A DNA stretch of 44,066 nucleotides, from assembly GCF_030406405.1 (NCBI RefSeq), contig NZ_JAUEPL010000054.1, positions 1 through 44,066 of the forward strand. Reading direction: 5' to 3'. Below are positions 6,887-15,059 of this stretch, piece by piece. Both the position numbers and the translations under genes were made by a program. Each line of letters starts with the position of its first letter. Position 1 is the first letter of the stretch. Source of the stretch: Streptomyces ficellus. Its GTDB lineage: Bacteria; Actinomycetota; Actinomycetes; Streptomycetales; Streptomycetaceae. The notes under the pieces were generated by a model that had not been told where the DNA came from, searched no databases, and worked only from the letters and a program-made list of their open reading frames with translations.

Positions 6887-9580
6887 CTAGTGGGCGATGG
6901 TCGCCCCGGTGGTCCGTCCGCCGGGTGCGGGCGGATCGCCGGGGACGTCTGCGGGGGCGGCGCGCAGCAGGGCGGCGGCGGCCGCGGCGAGTTCTCCGGC
7001 GCCGGAGGCGCCGGTGTCGTACGGAAGCCTCAGCAGCAACTGGGTGGCGACGGCCGCGCCGTGGTGGAGAGGGTCGCGCAGCACGAGGTCACCGGGGGCG
7101 GGCAGCATCTCCTCGACGAGCAGGTCGGTGCCGGGCTGCTGGGCGCAGAGCCGTTCGACGACCTGGACGGCCGTCAGCGCGTCGAGGTCCGCGGGGACCG
7201 GCTTCGCCCCGGCGGCGGTGCGCATGAAGGCGTGGCGGGGAAGTCCTGCCGAGCGCCGCAGCAGTGCGAGGGTGCGGGCCTTGGTCAGGGCGTCGTCGCC
7301 GGACCGCCAGAGCCGCGCCCGGTCGAGCCGCCAGGTGGCGGGGGCGATGACCAGTTCCCCTCCGGCGGTCAGCCGGGGCAGCCGGGTGTGGCCGGGCAGC
7401 GCGCCGTCCAGGCCGTCCAGGCGTACGAGGCAGGAGGCGGCGGGGTGACCGGCGGCGAGCAGGACCCGTACGAGCAGGTCGTAGGGCGGGGCGGGGGCGC
7501 GCGTGGCGTGGTGGACGGGGATGACGCGGCGGCCGTCGGCCTCGGCGACGATACGTCCACCGCTGCGGCGCACGGTGATCCGGTCCAGCGGGAGGTAGCG
7601 CGCCTGCGCGCCCGACGGCCCGTAGTACGGCGTGGGGTCCGGGTCCCCGGTCCACCAGCCGGTGGTCACCGGGCGGCGTACGGCGTTGGCGGCCCGCTCG
7701 GCGAGCGGCGGCACCAGCAGTTCGACGAACCGGACGCCGGTACGCCGCTCGACGGCCGCCAGGAAGGCGCGGTGGGCGTCGGCGTTGCCATAGCCATAGC
7801 CGTAACCGTAGCCGTAACCAGGGCCGCTGCCGTGGCCGCCGGCCCCGTAGAGCGCCCGCAGGCCGTCGGCGAACCGGGCGTCGAGCACGCCCGCGGCCGA
7901 CGCGGTCTCCAGCACGGCCACCGGCCCGCCCGGGCCGGGAAGCGGGCGCAGCAGGCAGTCCAACGGCCAGGCGGGCAGGGCCTCATCAGCCGGTGGGGCG
8001 CCGAGGGCGTCCAGCAGGGCGTCGTTGACGTCGACCTGTTCGTCCCCGGAGCGGGCGCGGGCGGCGAGCCATTCCAGCAGCCGCGCGTAGCCGGAACCGG
8101 GAGTGGAGGGCTCGGGCCAGCCCCCGTACCGCCGGGGCGTGGCGGTGGCGCGCGGCCGGCCGTCCGCGGCGGGGAGCAGGTCGGCGAGGATCTCGCTGAC
8201 GGGGCGCGGCTCTGCCGTGATGGCGGCGAGTTCGGGCGGGAGCTGTGCGGGGATCAGGGGGCGGTCGTCGGCGTCGGCGTCGCGCAGGGCGGCGATCCTG
8301 GCCGCGACGCGCAGGCCCCGCTGTACGCGATCGGCCGCCGCCGTGGACACCGCGCCGGTCAGGGTGCGGTACGTGTCGAGGAACCAGCCGCCGGGGTCGC
8401 CGTCCGCCGGGCTCAGCGGGCTCGGCAGGGTGCCGTGCGCCGTGACGCCCTCGGGCGGCGTCCAGGTGCTGCGGCGCAGCCTGGGTGCCGTGCACACCTG
8501 GAGGACGCCCAGGGTGAGCAGGTGCTGGAGGAAGCCGCGCAGGACGGCGGGGTCGGGCGCCTTCGTCCCGCCCGTGCCCGCCGCCATCCCGAGCAGCGTC
8601 TTCTCCAGGCGCCCCAGCGGGCACGGCCCGTCGGCGAGCAGGCCGAGGACGGTCTCCAGGGGGCGGGTGCGGCGCAGGACGATCTGGCGGAGCCTGCCGG
8701 GTGCGCGCGGGTCGACCACGTAGCAGCGGATCTTCCCGGCCGCGTCCCCGGGCTCTTCCCGCACCGGCTCGGTGACGTGCAGGGGCGCGGTCGCCAGCAG
8801 GGTGGCGGCGTCGGCGGTGCGCAGGTCGGGAGGTCCGGGGGGCCGGGTGCGGATGAGGTGGACGTTCTCCGTGCCGGCGGCCGCGAGGGCGCCGAGCGCG
8901 GTGCCGGGGGTGATCAGCAGCGCGCCGGGCGCGTCCGTACGGAGCGGAGCGAGGGCCAGCTGACCGGCCCATCCCCTGGGCGTGGTCTTCGCCGCCGCCC
9001 GGCCCACGACGCGCCAGATGTACGCCGCCCGCTTGCGCAGCCGCCTGCCGCTCCAGGACTCGCCGCCGGCCAGGCGCTGTTCGACGTCCGCGACGAGCCC
9101 GGGGGCGGCACCGTCGAGGAGGTCGCGCAGGACCGGGCTGGTGCGGGCCAGCGCCCAGCCGCGTGCGGCCGCCCGCTCGTGTCCGGCCGCGACCGCGCGC
9201 CGCAGCGCGGCCTCTTCGGTGGCGGCGCGGTCGGCCGCGCGGCACAGTGCCCGGGCGTCGTCCGCCAGGTCCGCGGGGACGGCGGGCAGCCGGTCCAGGA
9301 GCGCGAGGTCCGCCGTCCCCGGCGCCGTTCCGGCGTGCAGGCGCCTGCGCAGCGCCAGTACGGCTCCGCGGTCGGTGTCGGCCAGCAGGGGGTGGGGCAC
9401 GACGCGCTCGCCGAGCCGCTCGGCCAGCGCCCGCGCGCGGGCGGCGTGCCCGTCCGCCGTCCCGGCATGGCCCGCGATCCGGTCGAACAGGGCGGGGTCG
9501 GCCGCGCCGGTCCAGGCGTCGCACGGCATACCGGCGACGCGCAGCAGCACGGTCACGCAGGGGGTCACGTCGTCCGCCAC
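6887..9580 (-). CDS. LanB lantibiotic dehydratase, glutamylation domain
   Basis: An 897-aa class I lanthipeptide dehydratase large subunit. Enzymes of this type use glutamyl-tRNA to glutamylate Ser/Thr in the precursor before elimination. The segment AAAKTTPRGWAGQLALAPL (about residues 195-215) matches the conserved TTP-x-G-x-x-AG motif. The length fits the N-terminal domain alone, and the elimination domain is encoded separately just upstream. The GTG at 9580 starts one base after the upstream TGA, so the two subunits are coupled. A Gly-Tyr repeat (about residues 588-598) comes from a hexanucleotide expansion. The precursor gene follows 19 nt downstream. There is no sign of frameshift. Confidence 0.92.
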   Translation of the reverse strand: MADDVTPCVTVLLRVAGMPCDAWTGAADPALFDRIAGHAGTADGHAARARALAERLGERVVPHPLLADTDRGAVLALRRRLHAGTAPGTADLALLDRLPAVPADLADDARALCRAADRAATEEAALRRAVAAGHERAAARGWALARTSPVLRDLLDGAAPGLVADVEQRLAGGESWSGRRLRKRAAYIWRVVGRAAAKTTPRGWAGQLALAPLRTDAPGALLITPGTALGALAAAGTENVHLIRTRPPGPPDLRTADAATLLATAPLHVTEPVREEPGDAAGKIRCYVVDPRAPGRLRQIVLRRTRPLETVLGLLADGPCPLGRLEKTLLGMAAGTGGTKAPDPAVLRGFLQHLLTLGVLQVCTAPRLRRSTWTPPEGVTAHGTLPSPLSPADGDPGGWFLDTYRTLTGAVSTAAADRVQRGLRVAARIAALRDADADDRPLIPAQLPPELAAITAEPRPVSEILADLLPAADGRPRATATPRRYGGWPEPSTPGSGYARLLEWLAARARSGDEQVDVNDALLDALGAPPADEALPAWPLDCLLRPLPGPGGPVAVLETASAAGVLDARFADGLRALYGAGGHGSGPGYGYGYGYGYGNADAHRAFLAAVERRTGVRFVELLVPPLAERAANAVRRPVTTGWWTGDPDPTPYYGPSGAQARYLPLDRITVRRSGGRIVAEADGRRVIPVHHATRAPAPPYDLLVRVLLAAGHPAASCLVRLDGLDGALPGHTRLPRLTAGGELVIAPATWRLDRARLWRSGDDALTKARTLALLRRSAGLPRHAFMRTAAGAKPVPADLDALTAVQVVERLCAQQPGTDLLVEEMLPAPGDLVLRDPLHHGAAVATQLLLRLPYDTGASGAGELAAAAAALLRAAPADVPGDPPAPGGRTTGATIAH
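7788..7817 (-). repeat. Hexanucleotide repeat in lanB
   Basis: Five tandem hexamers (CCATAG twice, then CCGTAA, CCGTAG, CCGTAA on the plus strand) encode a (Gly-Tyr)5 run in LanB. The tract is A/T-richer than its surroundings and keeps frame, so copy number can change without breaking the protein. Confidence 0.85.
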
Positions 9581-9581
9581 G

Positions 9582-10709
9582 TCAGCACGCCCCCTCGTCG
9601 GCCCGAGCCCCGGCCCGGTCCCCCGCCCGGTCCTCCGCCCGGGCCGGGCCCGCCGCCTCGCCCCGGTCCTCCGCCCGGTCCTCCGCCCGGGCGAGGCCCG
9701 CCGCCTCGCCCCGGCTCTCCCCCGACGCCTCCCCCCGGGCCTCCCCCGGCGCCTCCCCCGGCGCCTCCGCCAGCGCCTCGGTCAGCAGGCTCTGCCGGGC
9801 CAGGGAGAACCGGGCGCGGTTCCAGTGGAAGATCGCGTAGTGGGCGGCGGCCCGGCGCGGGCCGACCACGGCGTCGCCCGCCTCGAAGTAGCCGGTGCGC
9901 CAGCGCGTCGCGGCCCGGTGAACGGCGTCCTGGTGCGCCCGCAGCCGGCCGCGCCACGCCTCCGGCAAGGCGTCGAGCTGCTCCTCGCACGACAGGTCCC
10001 AGTACGCGCGGATACCGGTGGCCGCCCGCTGCCTGGACGGGCCCCGCAGCCCCTCGACGAGACGGCGCCCGGTGTCCTCCCGTACGACCTGCCAGACGCC
10101 CCGGTGCTCCCAGCCCACGATGCCCAGCCCGTCCAGGAGCGCGCGCAGCAGGGTGAGGGAGACCCGCCAGTCCGCGGGGAGGGTGCCCCGGTCCTGGGCG
10201 GTGTGGTGGTCCAGCCACGCCAGCGAGTCGGCGGTGAACAGGGCGTGCACCAGGGGCATGGAGCGCGGTCCGCCGAAGAGGTAGGTCTCCGGCTCGTACA
10301 CGCCCACCGTGGGGCGGGTCCACGCGCCGTCCCCCTGGTCGAACCGGCGGACGAGTTCGTCGCGCAGGGTGCCGGCGTCGGCCGGCCGGGCCGCGTGGAA
10401 CCGGACGCGCAGGCCGGGCGGTTTGTGCATGAAGAAGAAGTCACGCGCCAGTCCGGAGCCGGTGAGTTCGTGGGCGGCCTCGGTGAGCCGGCGGTAGAGG
10501 GCGGGCCAGGCCCCCTGCCACGGCGCCAGGTTGAGCTGTACCCAGCCGGTCTCCGGCAGGTCGTCCCGCAGCGCACGCAGTCCCGCGGCGAGAAAGGTGT
10601 GGCGGGCGGCCTCGTACGCGGAGCCCTCCGCGACCATGGGCAGGGCGCCCAGGGAGCCGGCTCGCGCGTCCTGAAGGCAATCGGCGAGCAGTCGCTCGAC
10701 CTCCACCAT
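9582..10709 (-). CDS. SpaB_C / thiopeptide-type bacteriocin biosynthesis protein
   Basis: A 375-aa homologue of the C-terminal elimination domain of LanB, encoded separately. It would remove glutamate from glutamylated Ser/Thr to give dehydro residues. Conserved marks are WVQLNLAP near the start, FFMHKPPGLRVRFH (about residues 90-103), YEPETYLFGG (about 140) and HFAIFHWNR-like AHYAIFHWNRARF near 300. The ATG at 10709 was chosen because homology begins within 20 residues; upstream Met codons extend into promoter sequence. The last ~65 residues are Gly-Glu-Ala and Arg-Ala-Glu-Asp repeats. The gene precedes lanB, opposite to the domain order in a fused LanB. Confidence 0.9.
   Translation of the reverse strand: MVEVERLLADCLQDARAGSLGALPMVAEGSAYEAARHTFLAAGLRALRDDLPETGWVQLNLAPWQGAWPALYRRLTEAAHELTGSGLARDFFFMHKPPGLRVRFHAARPADAGTLRDELVRRFDQGDGAWTRPTVGVYEPETYLFGGPRSMPLVHALFTADSLAWLDHHTAQDRGTLPADWRVSLTLLRALLDGLGIVGWEHRGVWQVVREDTGRRLVEGLRGPSRQRAATGIRAYWDLSCEEQLDALPEAWRGRLRAHQDAVHRAATRWRTGYFEAGDAVVGPRRAAAHYAIFHWNRARFSLARQSLLTEALAEAPGEAPGEARGEASGESRGEAAGLARAEDRAEDRGEAAGPARAEDRAGDRAGARADEGAC
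9597..9776 (-). repeat. GEA / RAED repeat tail of the SpaB_C protein
   Basis: Degenerate in-frame repeats (CTCCCCCGG and CGGTCCTCCGCC types on the plus strand) encode GEAPGEARGEA and ARAEDRAEDR units. The block ends within a few codons of the stop and contains the ribosome-binding region of lanB. The tail carries mixed charge and is likely disordered. Confidence 0.7.
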
Positions 10710-10916
10710 GCGGCCTCCTCCAGCGGTGTCCTCACTTCCTCCCTGTGGATGTCCTGGCCGCCGCCGTCCGAAAGCACGACAAAAACTACTCATACAATCA
10801 ACTGAGGTGCGCGGGCGCGGCATTGGCCCCCGCGCGATCCGTCCACGCGCCTACCGGCGCACCCACCGGCGCACCCACCGGCGGCCTCGCGGACGGCCGG
10901 TTGACGGACGGCCGGC
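10710..10916 (-). promoter_or_regulatory. Leader region of the lan biosynthetic operon
   Basis: This gap between the MFS stop and the SpaB_C start contains an A/T-rich island at about 10770-10805 (TTGATTGTATGAG and TAGTTTTTG on the minus strand), the most promoter-like stretch in the cluster, 60-95 nt upstream of the start. I cannot assign clean -35/-10 boxes. Next to it (10851-10910) are three 12-bp CCACCGGCGCAC-type tandem units and two GGACGGCCGG units. Confidence 0.45.
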
Positions 10917-12125
10917 TCACGGGCGGCGGGCCTGGGGGCGGCGGACTTCCGGGCAGGGGGCGTGCCGGCCGCCGGGCCGCAGGCCGGGCGCCAGGACCGA
11001 GGTGACGAGCAGGGAGACGGCGGCCATGACGGCGATCGCCGTCGACGGCGAGGTGAACTCCGCGACGGCCCCGGCGAGGGCGGCCCCCACGCCCTGCATG
11101 GTGAGCATGCCGGAGCTGTGCAGCCCCAGGGCGTGCCCGCTCAGCTCGTCCGGTGTCAGGGCCATGAGGCGCTCCTGGAGCAGCAGGCTCGCCGAGTAGC
11201 CGAGCGAGGCGAGCGTGACGGCCGCCAGCGCCGCCGGCAGCGCGGGCCGCAGCGCGAAGAGCAGGTACGGCGCGGCGAGCAGCCACAGCAGCGGGACGGC
11301 GAGGCGCGGCCGCCACCGCCGTGGCAGGAACCGCCCGGCCAGGATGTCGCCGCCGAGCATGCCGAGCGCCGCGAAGGCGAAGAGCGGTCCTGCGGCCTCG
11401 GGGGCGTACGGGACGAAGAGGGACTCGCAGCCGACGATCAGCCCGTTGGGCACCCACAGGGCGAGGTAGACGTACCGGCGGGGCCCGGCGGACCAGAGGC
11501 GGGCGTTGCCGCGCCAGGTCGTGGCGACGGAGGCCCGCCCGCTGGCGCGGGGCGGACGGCGGGTCAGCCCGAACCGGGCGGTGGCCGCGGCGGCTGCGTA
11601 CAGCGCGGCCCCGGCGAGCAGCGCGCCGCGCGGCGAGAGCAGGCTGATCAGCACACCGCCCAGGGCGAATCCGCAGATCTGCGTGACGCCCACGGACATG
11701 TTGAGCAGCGACCGCCCGAGCAGGTACCCGTCCTTGGCGACGATCTCGTTGAGCAGCCCGTAGCGCACCCCGCCGCCCACCGCCGCCGGCACGCCGAGGA
11801 ACAGCAGCACGGCGAAGACGGCCCACACGGGCAGGCCGGGGACCGCCTGTAAGGCGGTGCCCGCCCCGAAGAGGAGCGCCAGTGCGGCCGTCGCGGCGCG
11901 CGGCGGGAGCCGGTCGGCCGCCGACAGCAGCGTCGTCGCGCCGACGACCTGGGCGAGCGCGGGGCCGAACATGGCGAGGGCGGACAGCAGGGCGGAGCCG
12001 GTCGCCCGGTGGACCAGGGTGCTCAGGGCGAGCCCGCTCACGGTCTGGGCGGCCACCTGCCCGGTGGACAGCAGGAAGAGCGGGGTGAACTCCGGTGTAC
12101 GGAACAGGTCGCTGTAGGTGCGCAT
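10917..12125 (-). CDS. MFS transporter (DHA-type exporter)
   Basis: A 402-aa major facilitator with about twelve membrane helices and no signal peptide. It resembles MFS drug exporters of the DHA3/enterobactin-exporter type: an RTPEFTPLFLLSTGQVAAQTV start and a GLLNEIV-KDGYLLGR-LLNMSVG loop in the middle of the first half. It is co-directional with the lanthipeptide genes and divergent from an ArsR-type regulator over a perfect operator-like palindrome, so its expression is probably controlled by that regulator. It could export the lanthipeptide, since no ABC transporter is present, or an inducer of the ArsR protein. The last ~20 residues are Arg/Pro-rich. Confidence 0.82.
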   Translation of the reverse strand: MRTYSDLFRTPEFTPLFLLSTGQVAAQTVSGLALSTLVHRATGSALLSALAMFGPALAQVVGATTLLSAADRLPPRAATAALALLFGAGTALQAVPGLPVWAVFAVLLFLGVPAAVGGGVRYGLLNEIVAKDGYLLGRSLLNMSVGVTQICGFALGGVLISLLSPRGALLAGAALYAAAAATARFGLTRRPPRASGRASVATTWRGNARLWSAGPRRYVYLALWVPNGLIVGCESLFVPYAPEAAGPLFAFAALGMLGGDILAGRFLPRRWRPRLAVPLLWLLAAPYLLFALRPALPAALAAVTLASLGYSASLLLQERLMALTPDELSGHALGLHSSGMLTMQGVGAALAGAVAEFTSPSTAIAVMAAVSLLVTSVLAPGLRPGGRHAPCPEVRRPQARRP

Positions 12126-12163
12126 GACCGGAGTCTCAAAGGGCGCAGGGCAGGGGCGTTACT

Positions 12164-12183
12164 GTTTCGCGCGGACGCGAAAC
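12164..12183. promoter_or_regulatory. Perfect palindrome, probable ArsR operator
   Basis: GTTTCGCG and CGCGAAAC are exact reverse complements around a CGGA spacer. They lie in the 83-bp divergent gap between the MFS start (12125) and the ArsR start (12209). This is the expected site for a winged-helix dimer controlling both genes. Confidence 0.78.
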
Positions 12184-12208
12184 GTCGTGACGCGGCGGGG
12201 GGTACGGC

Positions 12209-13222
12209 ATGGGCTGGTGGCAGGTCAACGCGGACACGCTCGCCGGGAGCCGGTTCGTGGTCTCACCGCTGGCGGAGACCATCGCCTGTCTGAAGGTCCT
12301 GGAGCGGGGCATGGCCGCCCACCCCGGTGAGCGCGCCTGGCTCGACGCCCACGTGCCCGCCTACCGGGAGCGGCTGGCGGGCGACCCGGTCACCGCGCTG
12401 CTCGTACGGGCGGCTCTCGGGCGCACCTGGAACGCGGACTTCCTGACGCCCACGCCCGGCGGCGAGGGCGAGGACGTCTTCGAGGAGGAGGTGGAGCGCG
12501 TCCGTACGTGGCCACCCGGCGCCGCCCGCGAGGATCTGACCGTGTCGCTGGGCGGGCCGCTGCCGGCCCGGCTGCACCGCGACGACCTGCCGCAGCGGAC
12601 GGCGGAGCTGCTGGAGTGGGTGTGGACACGCACGGTCCTGCCGCACTGGCCGCGACGGCGCCGGATCATCGAGGCCGATGTCGTGGCGCGGACGGCGCGG
12701 CTGGGCCAGGACGGCTGGGCGGGCGCCCTGGACGACATGCGTCCCGGTATGCGGTGGCTGGGCGGCAACCGCCTCCAGATCAACACGTACGACTACCCGC
12801 CGCGTGAGATCTCCGGGGCACGGCTGATGTTCGTGCCCGTCACGCCCCGTCAGTCCTGGGTCTCCTGGGACGCCCCACACCGGTACGCCGTGGTGTACCC
12901 GTGCGCGGGCGCGCTGGCGGACGGCGGCCGGACGGCCACGCCCGAGGCGCTGGCCGCCCTGCTGGGTCCGGCGCGGGCAGGTGTGCTGGTTCTGCTGGCC
13001 ACGCCGAAGAGCACGACGCAGCTGGTGGCGCTGACCGGGCAGGGCCTGGGGTCGGTGGGCCGCCATCTGCGGGTGCTGCTGGACGCCGGGCTGGTGCGGC
13101 GCCGGCGTGCCGGGCGGTCGGTGCTCTACTACCGCTCGGACGCCGGCCAGGTGCTGGTGAGGGCGCAGCGGGGCGGCCAGGGCCAGTCTTCCGCAGGAGC
13201 TGGGCCACGCGTCGTCACGTGA
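12209..13222 (+). CDS. ArsR-family regulator with N-terminal DUF5937-like domain
   Basis: A 337-aa transcription factor. The first ~240 residues (SPLAETIACLKVL and similar) match the large N-terminal domain often found in Streptomyces ArsR-type regulators. A winged helix follows at about residues 255-320: LLATPKSTTQLVALTGQGLGS-VGRHLRVLLDAGLVRRRRAGRSVLYY. The recognition helix (VGRHLRVL) and wing (RRRRAGRSVLYY) are intact. No Cys pair for metal sensing is seen, so a small-molecule ligand is more likely than a metal. It is divergent from the MFS gene with a palindrome between. The last codons overlap the convergent VOC gene by 8 nt. Confidence 0.87.
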   Translation: MGWWQVNADTLAGSRFVVSPLAETIACLKVLERGMAAHPGERAWLDAHVPAYRERLAGDPVTALLVRAALGRTWNADFLTPTPGGEGEDVFEEEVERVRTWPPGAAREDLTVSLGGPLPARLHRDDLPQRTAELLEWVWTRTVLPHWPRRRRIIEADVVARTARLGQDGWAGALDDMRPGMRWLGGNRLQINTYDYPPREISGARLMFVPVTPRQSWVSWDAPHRYAVVYPCAGALADGGRTATPEALAALLGPARAGVLVLLATPKSTTQLVALTGQGLGSVGRHLRVLLDAGLVRRRRAGRSVLYYRSDAGQVLVRAQRGGQGQSSAGAGPRVVT

Positions 13223-14015
13223 GGGACGGGTCGCCCTCGATGAGGGCGAAGGTGGCGCCCGCCGGGTCCTTCAGCATCGCGAGCCGGCCGACGCCCGGTG
13301 CGTCGGTCGGCGGGACCAGGGTCGTGGCGCCGCCTTCGACGGCGGCGTTGAAGGTGGCGTCGCAGTCGTTCGTGCCGAAGTACGGGTGCCACTCGGAGTC
13401 GGAGCCGGCCGCGCGGTTCTCCTGGGGCAGTTCCATGATGCCGCCCTGCCCGGTGTCGTCGCCCTTGCCGCCGCCGGGCGAGGAGACGACGGAGTAGATC
13501 ATGCCGCCGCCCATGTCCATGTCCTCGAACGTCCAGGAGAAGACGGTGCGGTAGAACTCCTTGGCGGCCGCCGCGTCGGTGGTGTACAGCTCCGTCCAGC
13601 ACAGTGTGGCCGGTTCCATGACGGTGTCCAGGCCCTTGGTGGTGCCGGGCTGCCACACGGCGAAGTCGGCGCCGGCCGGATCGGTGAAGGCGGCCATCCG
13701 CCCGGCGGTGAAGACGTCCATCGGCGGGACGCGTACCGAACCTCCGGCCTGTTCCACCGCCTTGGTGGTCGCGTCGGCGTCGCGGGTGTGGAAGTACGGC
13801 GTCCAGGCGGGGCTCGCGCCCTCCTCGGTCAGCGGGCCGATGGCGGCCACGGTGCCGCCGTCACGCTGGAAGAAGCCGTAGCCGCCGGCGTCGGGACCGG
13901 CCGACTGGAACGTCCAGCCGAAGACGCCGGAGTAGAAGGCGACGGCGGCGTCGATGTCGGGGGCGCCGAGGTCGATCCAGTTCGGGGTGCCGGGGACGTA
14001 ATCGGTCGTCAGCAT
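13215..14015 (-). CDS. Double VOC-domain (glyoxalase/bleomycin-resistance-like) protein
   Basis: A 266-aa protein made of two vicinal-oxygen-chelate repeats (about residues 10-125 and 140-262). Each has the pattern W-x-L-x-x-x-D-x-x-A-A-x-x-FY-x-x-VF-x-WTF and ends with DPAGADFAVWQ or DPAGATFALIEG. Such proteins bind metals, and some sequester or degrade antibiotics. The Streptomyces-type double form is often annotated as a hydroxylase or VOC protein without proven substrate. Its ATG at 14015 overlaps the stop of the serine hydrolase gene by 7 nt, making it the last gene of the leftward operon that starts at 17894. A self-protection role is possible. Confidence 0.88.
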   Translation of the reverse strand: MLTTDYVPGTPNWIDLGAPDIDAAVAFYSGVFGWTFQSAGPDAGGYGFFQRDGGTVAAIGPLTEEGASPAWTPYFHTRDADATTKAVEQAGGSVRVPPMDVFTAGRMAAFTDPAGADFAVWQPGTTKGLDTVMEPATLCWTELYTTDAAAAKEFYRTVFSWTFEDMDMGGGMIYSVVSSPGGGKGDDTGQGGIMELPQENRAAGSDSEWHPYFGTNDCDATFNAAVEGGATTLVPPTDAPGVGRLAMLKDPAGATFALIEGDPSLT

Positions 14016-15034
14016 GGGTGGTCCTCCGATGAGCTGAGCAGCGCGTAAGCGGTGGGGATGAGCGCGTCGTCGCGGCGGTAGCGGCGGGTGGCGAGGGCCA
14101 CGAGGGCGGTGCCCGTGTCGGGGCGGAACCCGAGGAAGGCCAACTGGCCGCTGGTGGCGCCGGTGTGGAAGTACATCGTTCCGTCCTGCGCCGGGTGCCG
14201 GAACCACGTCAGGGTGTGCGTGTGCCGGTGGCCGAGGCCGCGGCGCAGGACCGGGCGGCGCACCTCCCGCAGCGCGGCGGCCAGCGGTGAGCCCTCCGGG
14301 GCCAGATGCGCCTCCAGGAAGGTGAGCAGGTCGTGCACGGTTGCCCGGACCGCGCCGGCCGCCTGGAAGCCGCCGATGCGCAGCGGTGGGGTGGGGGTGG
14401 TGCCGTCCGCCCGGTGACCGGTGGCGTCGCGGTCGGGCCCGGCGGGGCGCAGTGCGGTGCCGTGCAGCCCGAGGGGGTGCAGTACGCGGTGGGTGAGGAG
14501 CCGCTCCCAGGGGGTGGCGGTGGCCGCCGCCAGGGTGTGCCCGAGGACGGCGACCCCGAAGTTGGAGTAGCGCCAGCGGGTGCCGGGCCGGTGGCGCGGA
14601 CGGGCGCGGAGGAAGGCGCGCACGACCCGCTCGGGCGGGTAGTGGGCGTAGGGGTTGGTGTACCAGCGGGGCAGCGCCTGGGGGTAGAAGTCGGCGGGCA
14701 GCGGGGGCAATCCGGAGGTGTGGGTGATCAGGTGCGTGAGCGTGGCGGGGCGGCGGCCGGGCGGGCGGGCCGGGTCGAGGAGAGAGGCGGCGGGGTCGGT
14801 GCCGCGCACTGTGCCGCGGTGGATCAGGTCGGCGAGCAGCAGGCCGGTGAAGGTCTTGGTGGCCGAGCCGATCTCGTACCGCAGGCGGTCGCGCGGCACG
14901 GGCGGGGGCGGCGCGGTACCGCCGCAGCGGACGGTGCGGCGGCCGTGCGTCGAGACGGCGAAGACGACGTCGGGGGCGTCGACCGCCCGTACGGCCTGGT
15001 CGAGCCGCGTTGTCTCCGCGTCCTGAGCGGTCAT
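14009..15034 (-). CDS. Beta-lactamase-fold serine hydrolase
   Basis: A 341-aa member of the class C beta-lactamase/DD-peptidase/esterase family. The nucleophile motif S57-x-x-K60 lies in IGSATKTF, the second motif is Y156-S-N in RYSNFG, and the third is HTG in FHTGATSG near residue 290. No signal peptide is apparent, so it is probably cytoplasmic, which argues against a classical penicillin-binding role and for an esterase, amidase or peptidase acting on a small molecule or peptide. It starts 26 nt after the preceding gene and overlaps the VOC gene, inside the six-gene operon that begins with a 62-aa peptide. Confidence 0.88.
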   Translation of the reverse strand: MTAQDAETTRLDQAVRAVDAPDVVFAVSTHGRRTVRCGGTAPPPPVPRDRLRYEIGSATKTFTGLLLADLIHRGTVRGTDPAASLLDPARPPGRRPATLTHLITHTSGLPPLPADFYPQALPRWYTNPYAHYPPERVVRAFLRARPRHRPGTRWRYSNFGVAVLGHTLAAATATPWERLLTHRVLHPLGLHGTALRPAGPDRDATGHRADGTTPTPPLRIGGFQAAGAVRATVHDLLTFLEAHLAPEGSPLAAALREVRRPVLRRGLGHRHTHTLTWFRHPAQDGTMYFHTGATSGQLAFLGFRPDTGTALVALATRRYRRDDALIPTAYALLSSSEDHPC

Positions 15035-15059
15035 GCGGACGCCTCCTGACTCCGCGCGG

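Noticed and set aside
6719..10156. Very long plus-strand frame opposite the lanthipeptide genes.
   Set aside because: It is a Gly/Arg/Pro/Ala-rich antisense frame made open by GC content; the minus strand has all recognisable motifs.
5330..10709. Thiopeptide cluster.
   Set aside because: The split LanB and SpaB_C proteins are shared with thiopeptides, but there is no YcaO, no extra cycloaddition enzyme, and the precursor core pairs Ser/Thr with Cys and sits beside LanC.
10798..11826. Minus-strand frame with GAPVGAPVGA repeats running past the MFS stop.
   Set aside because: Arg/Ala-rich shadow frame of the transporter; the repeat comes from intergenic 12-bp tandem units.
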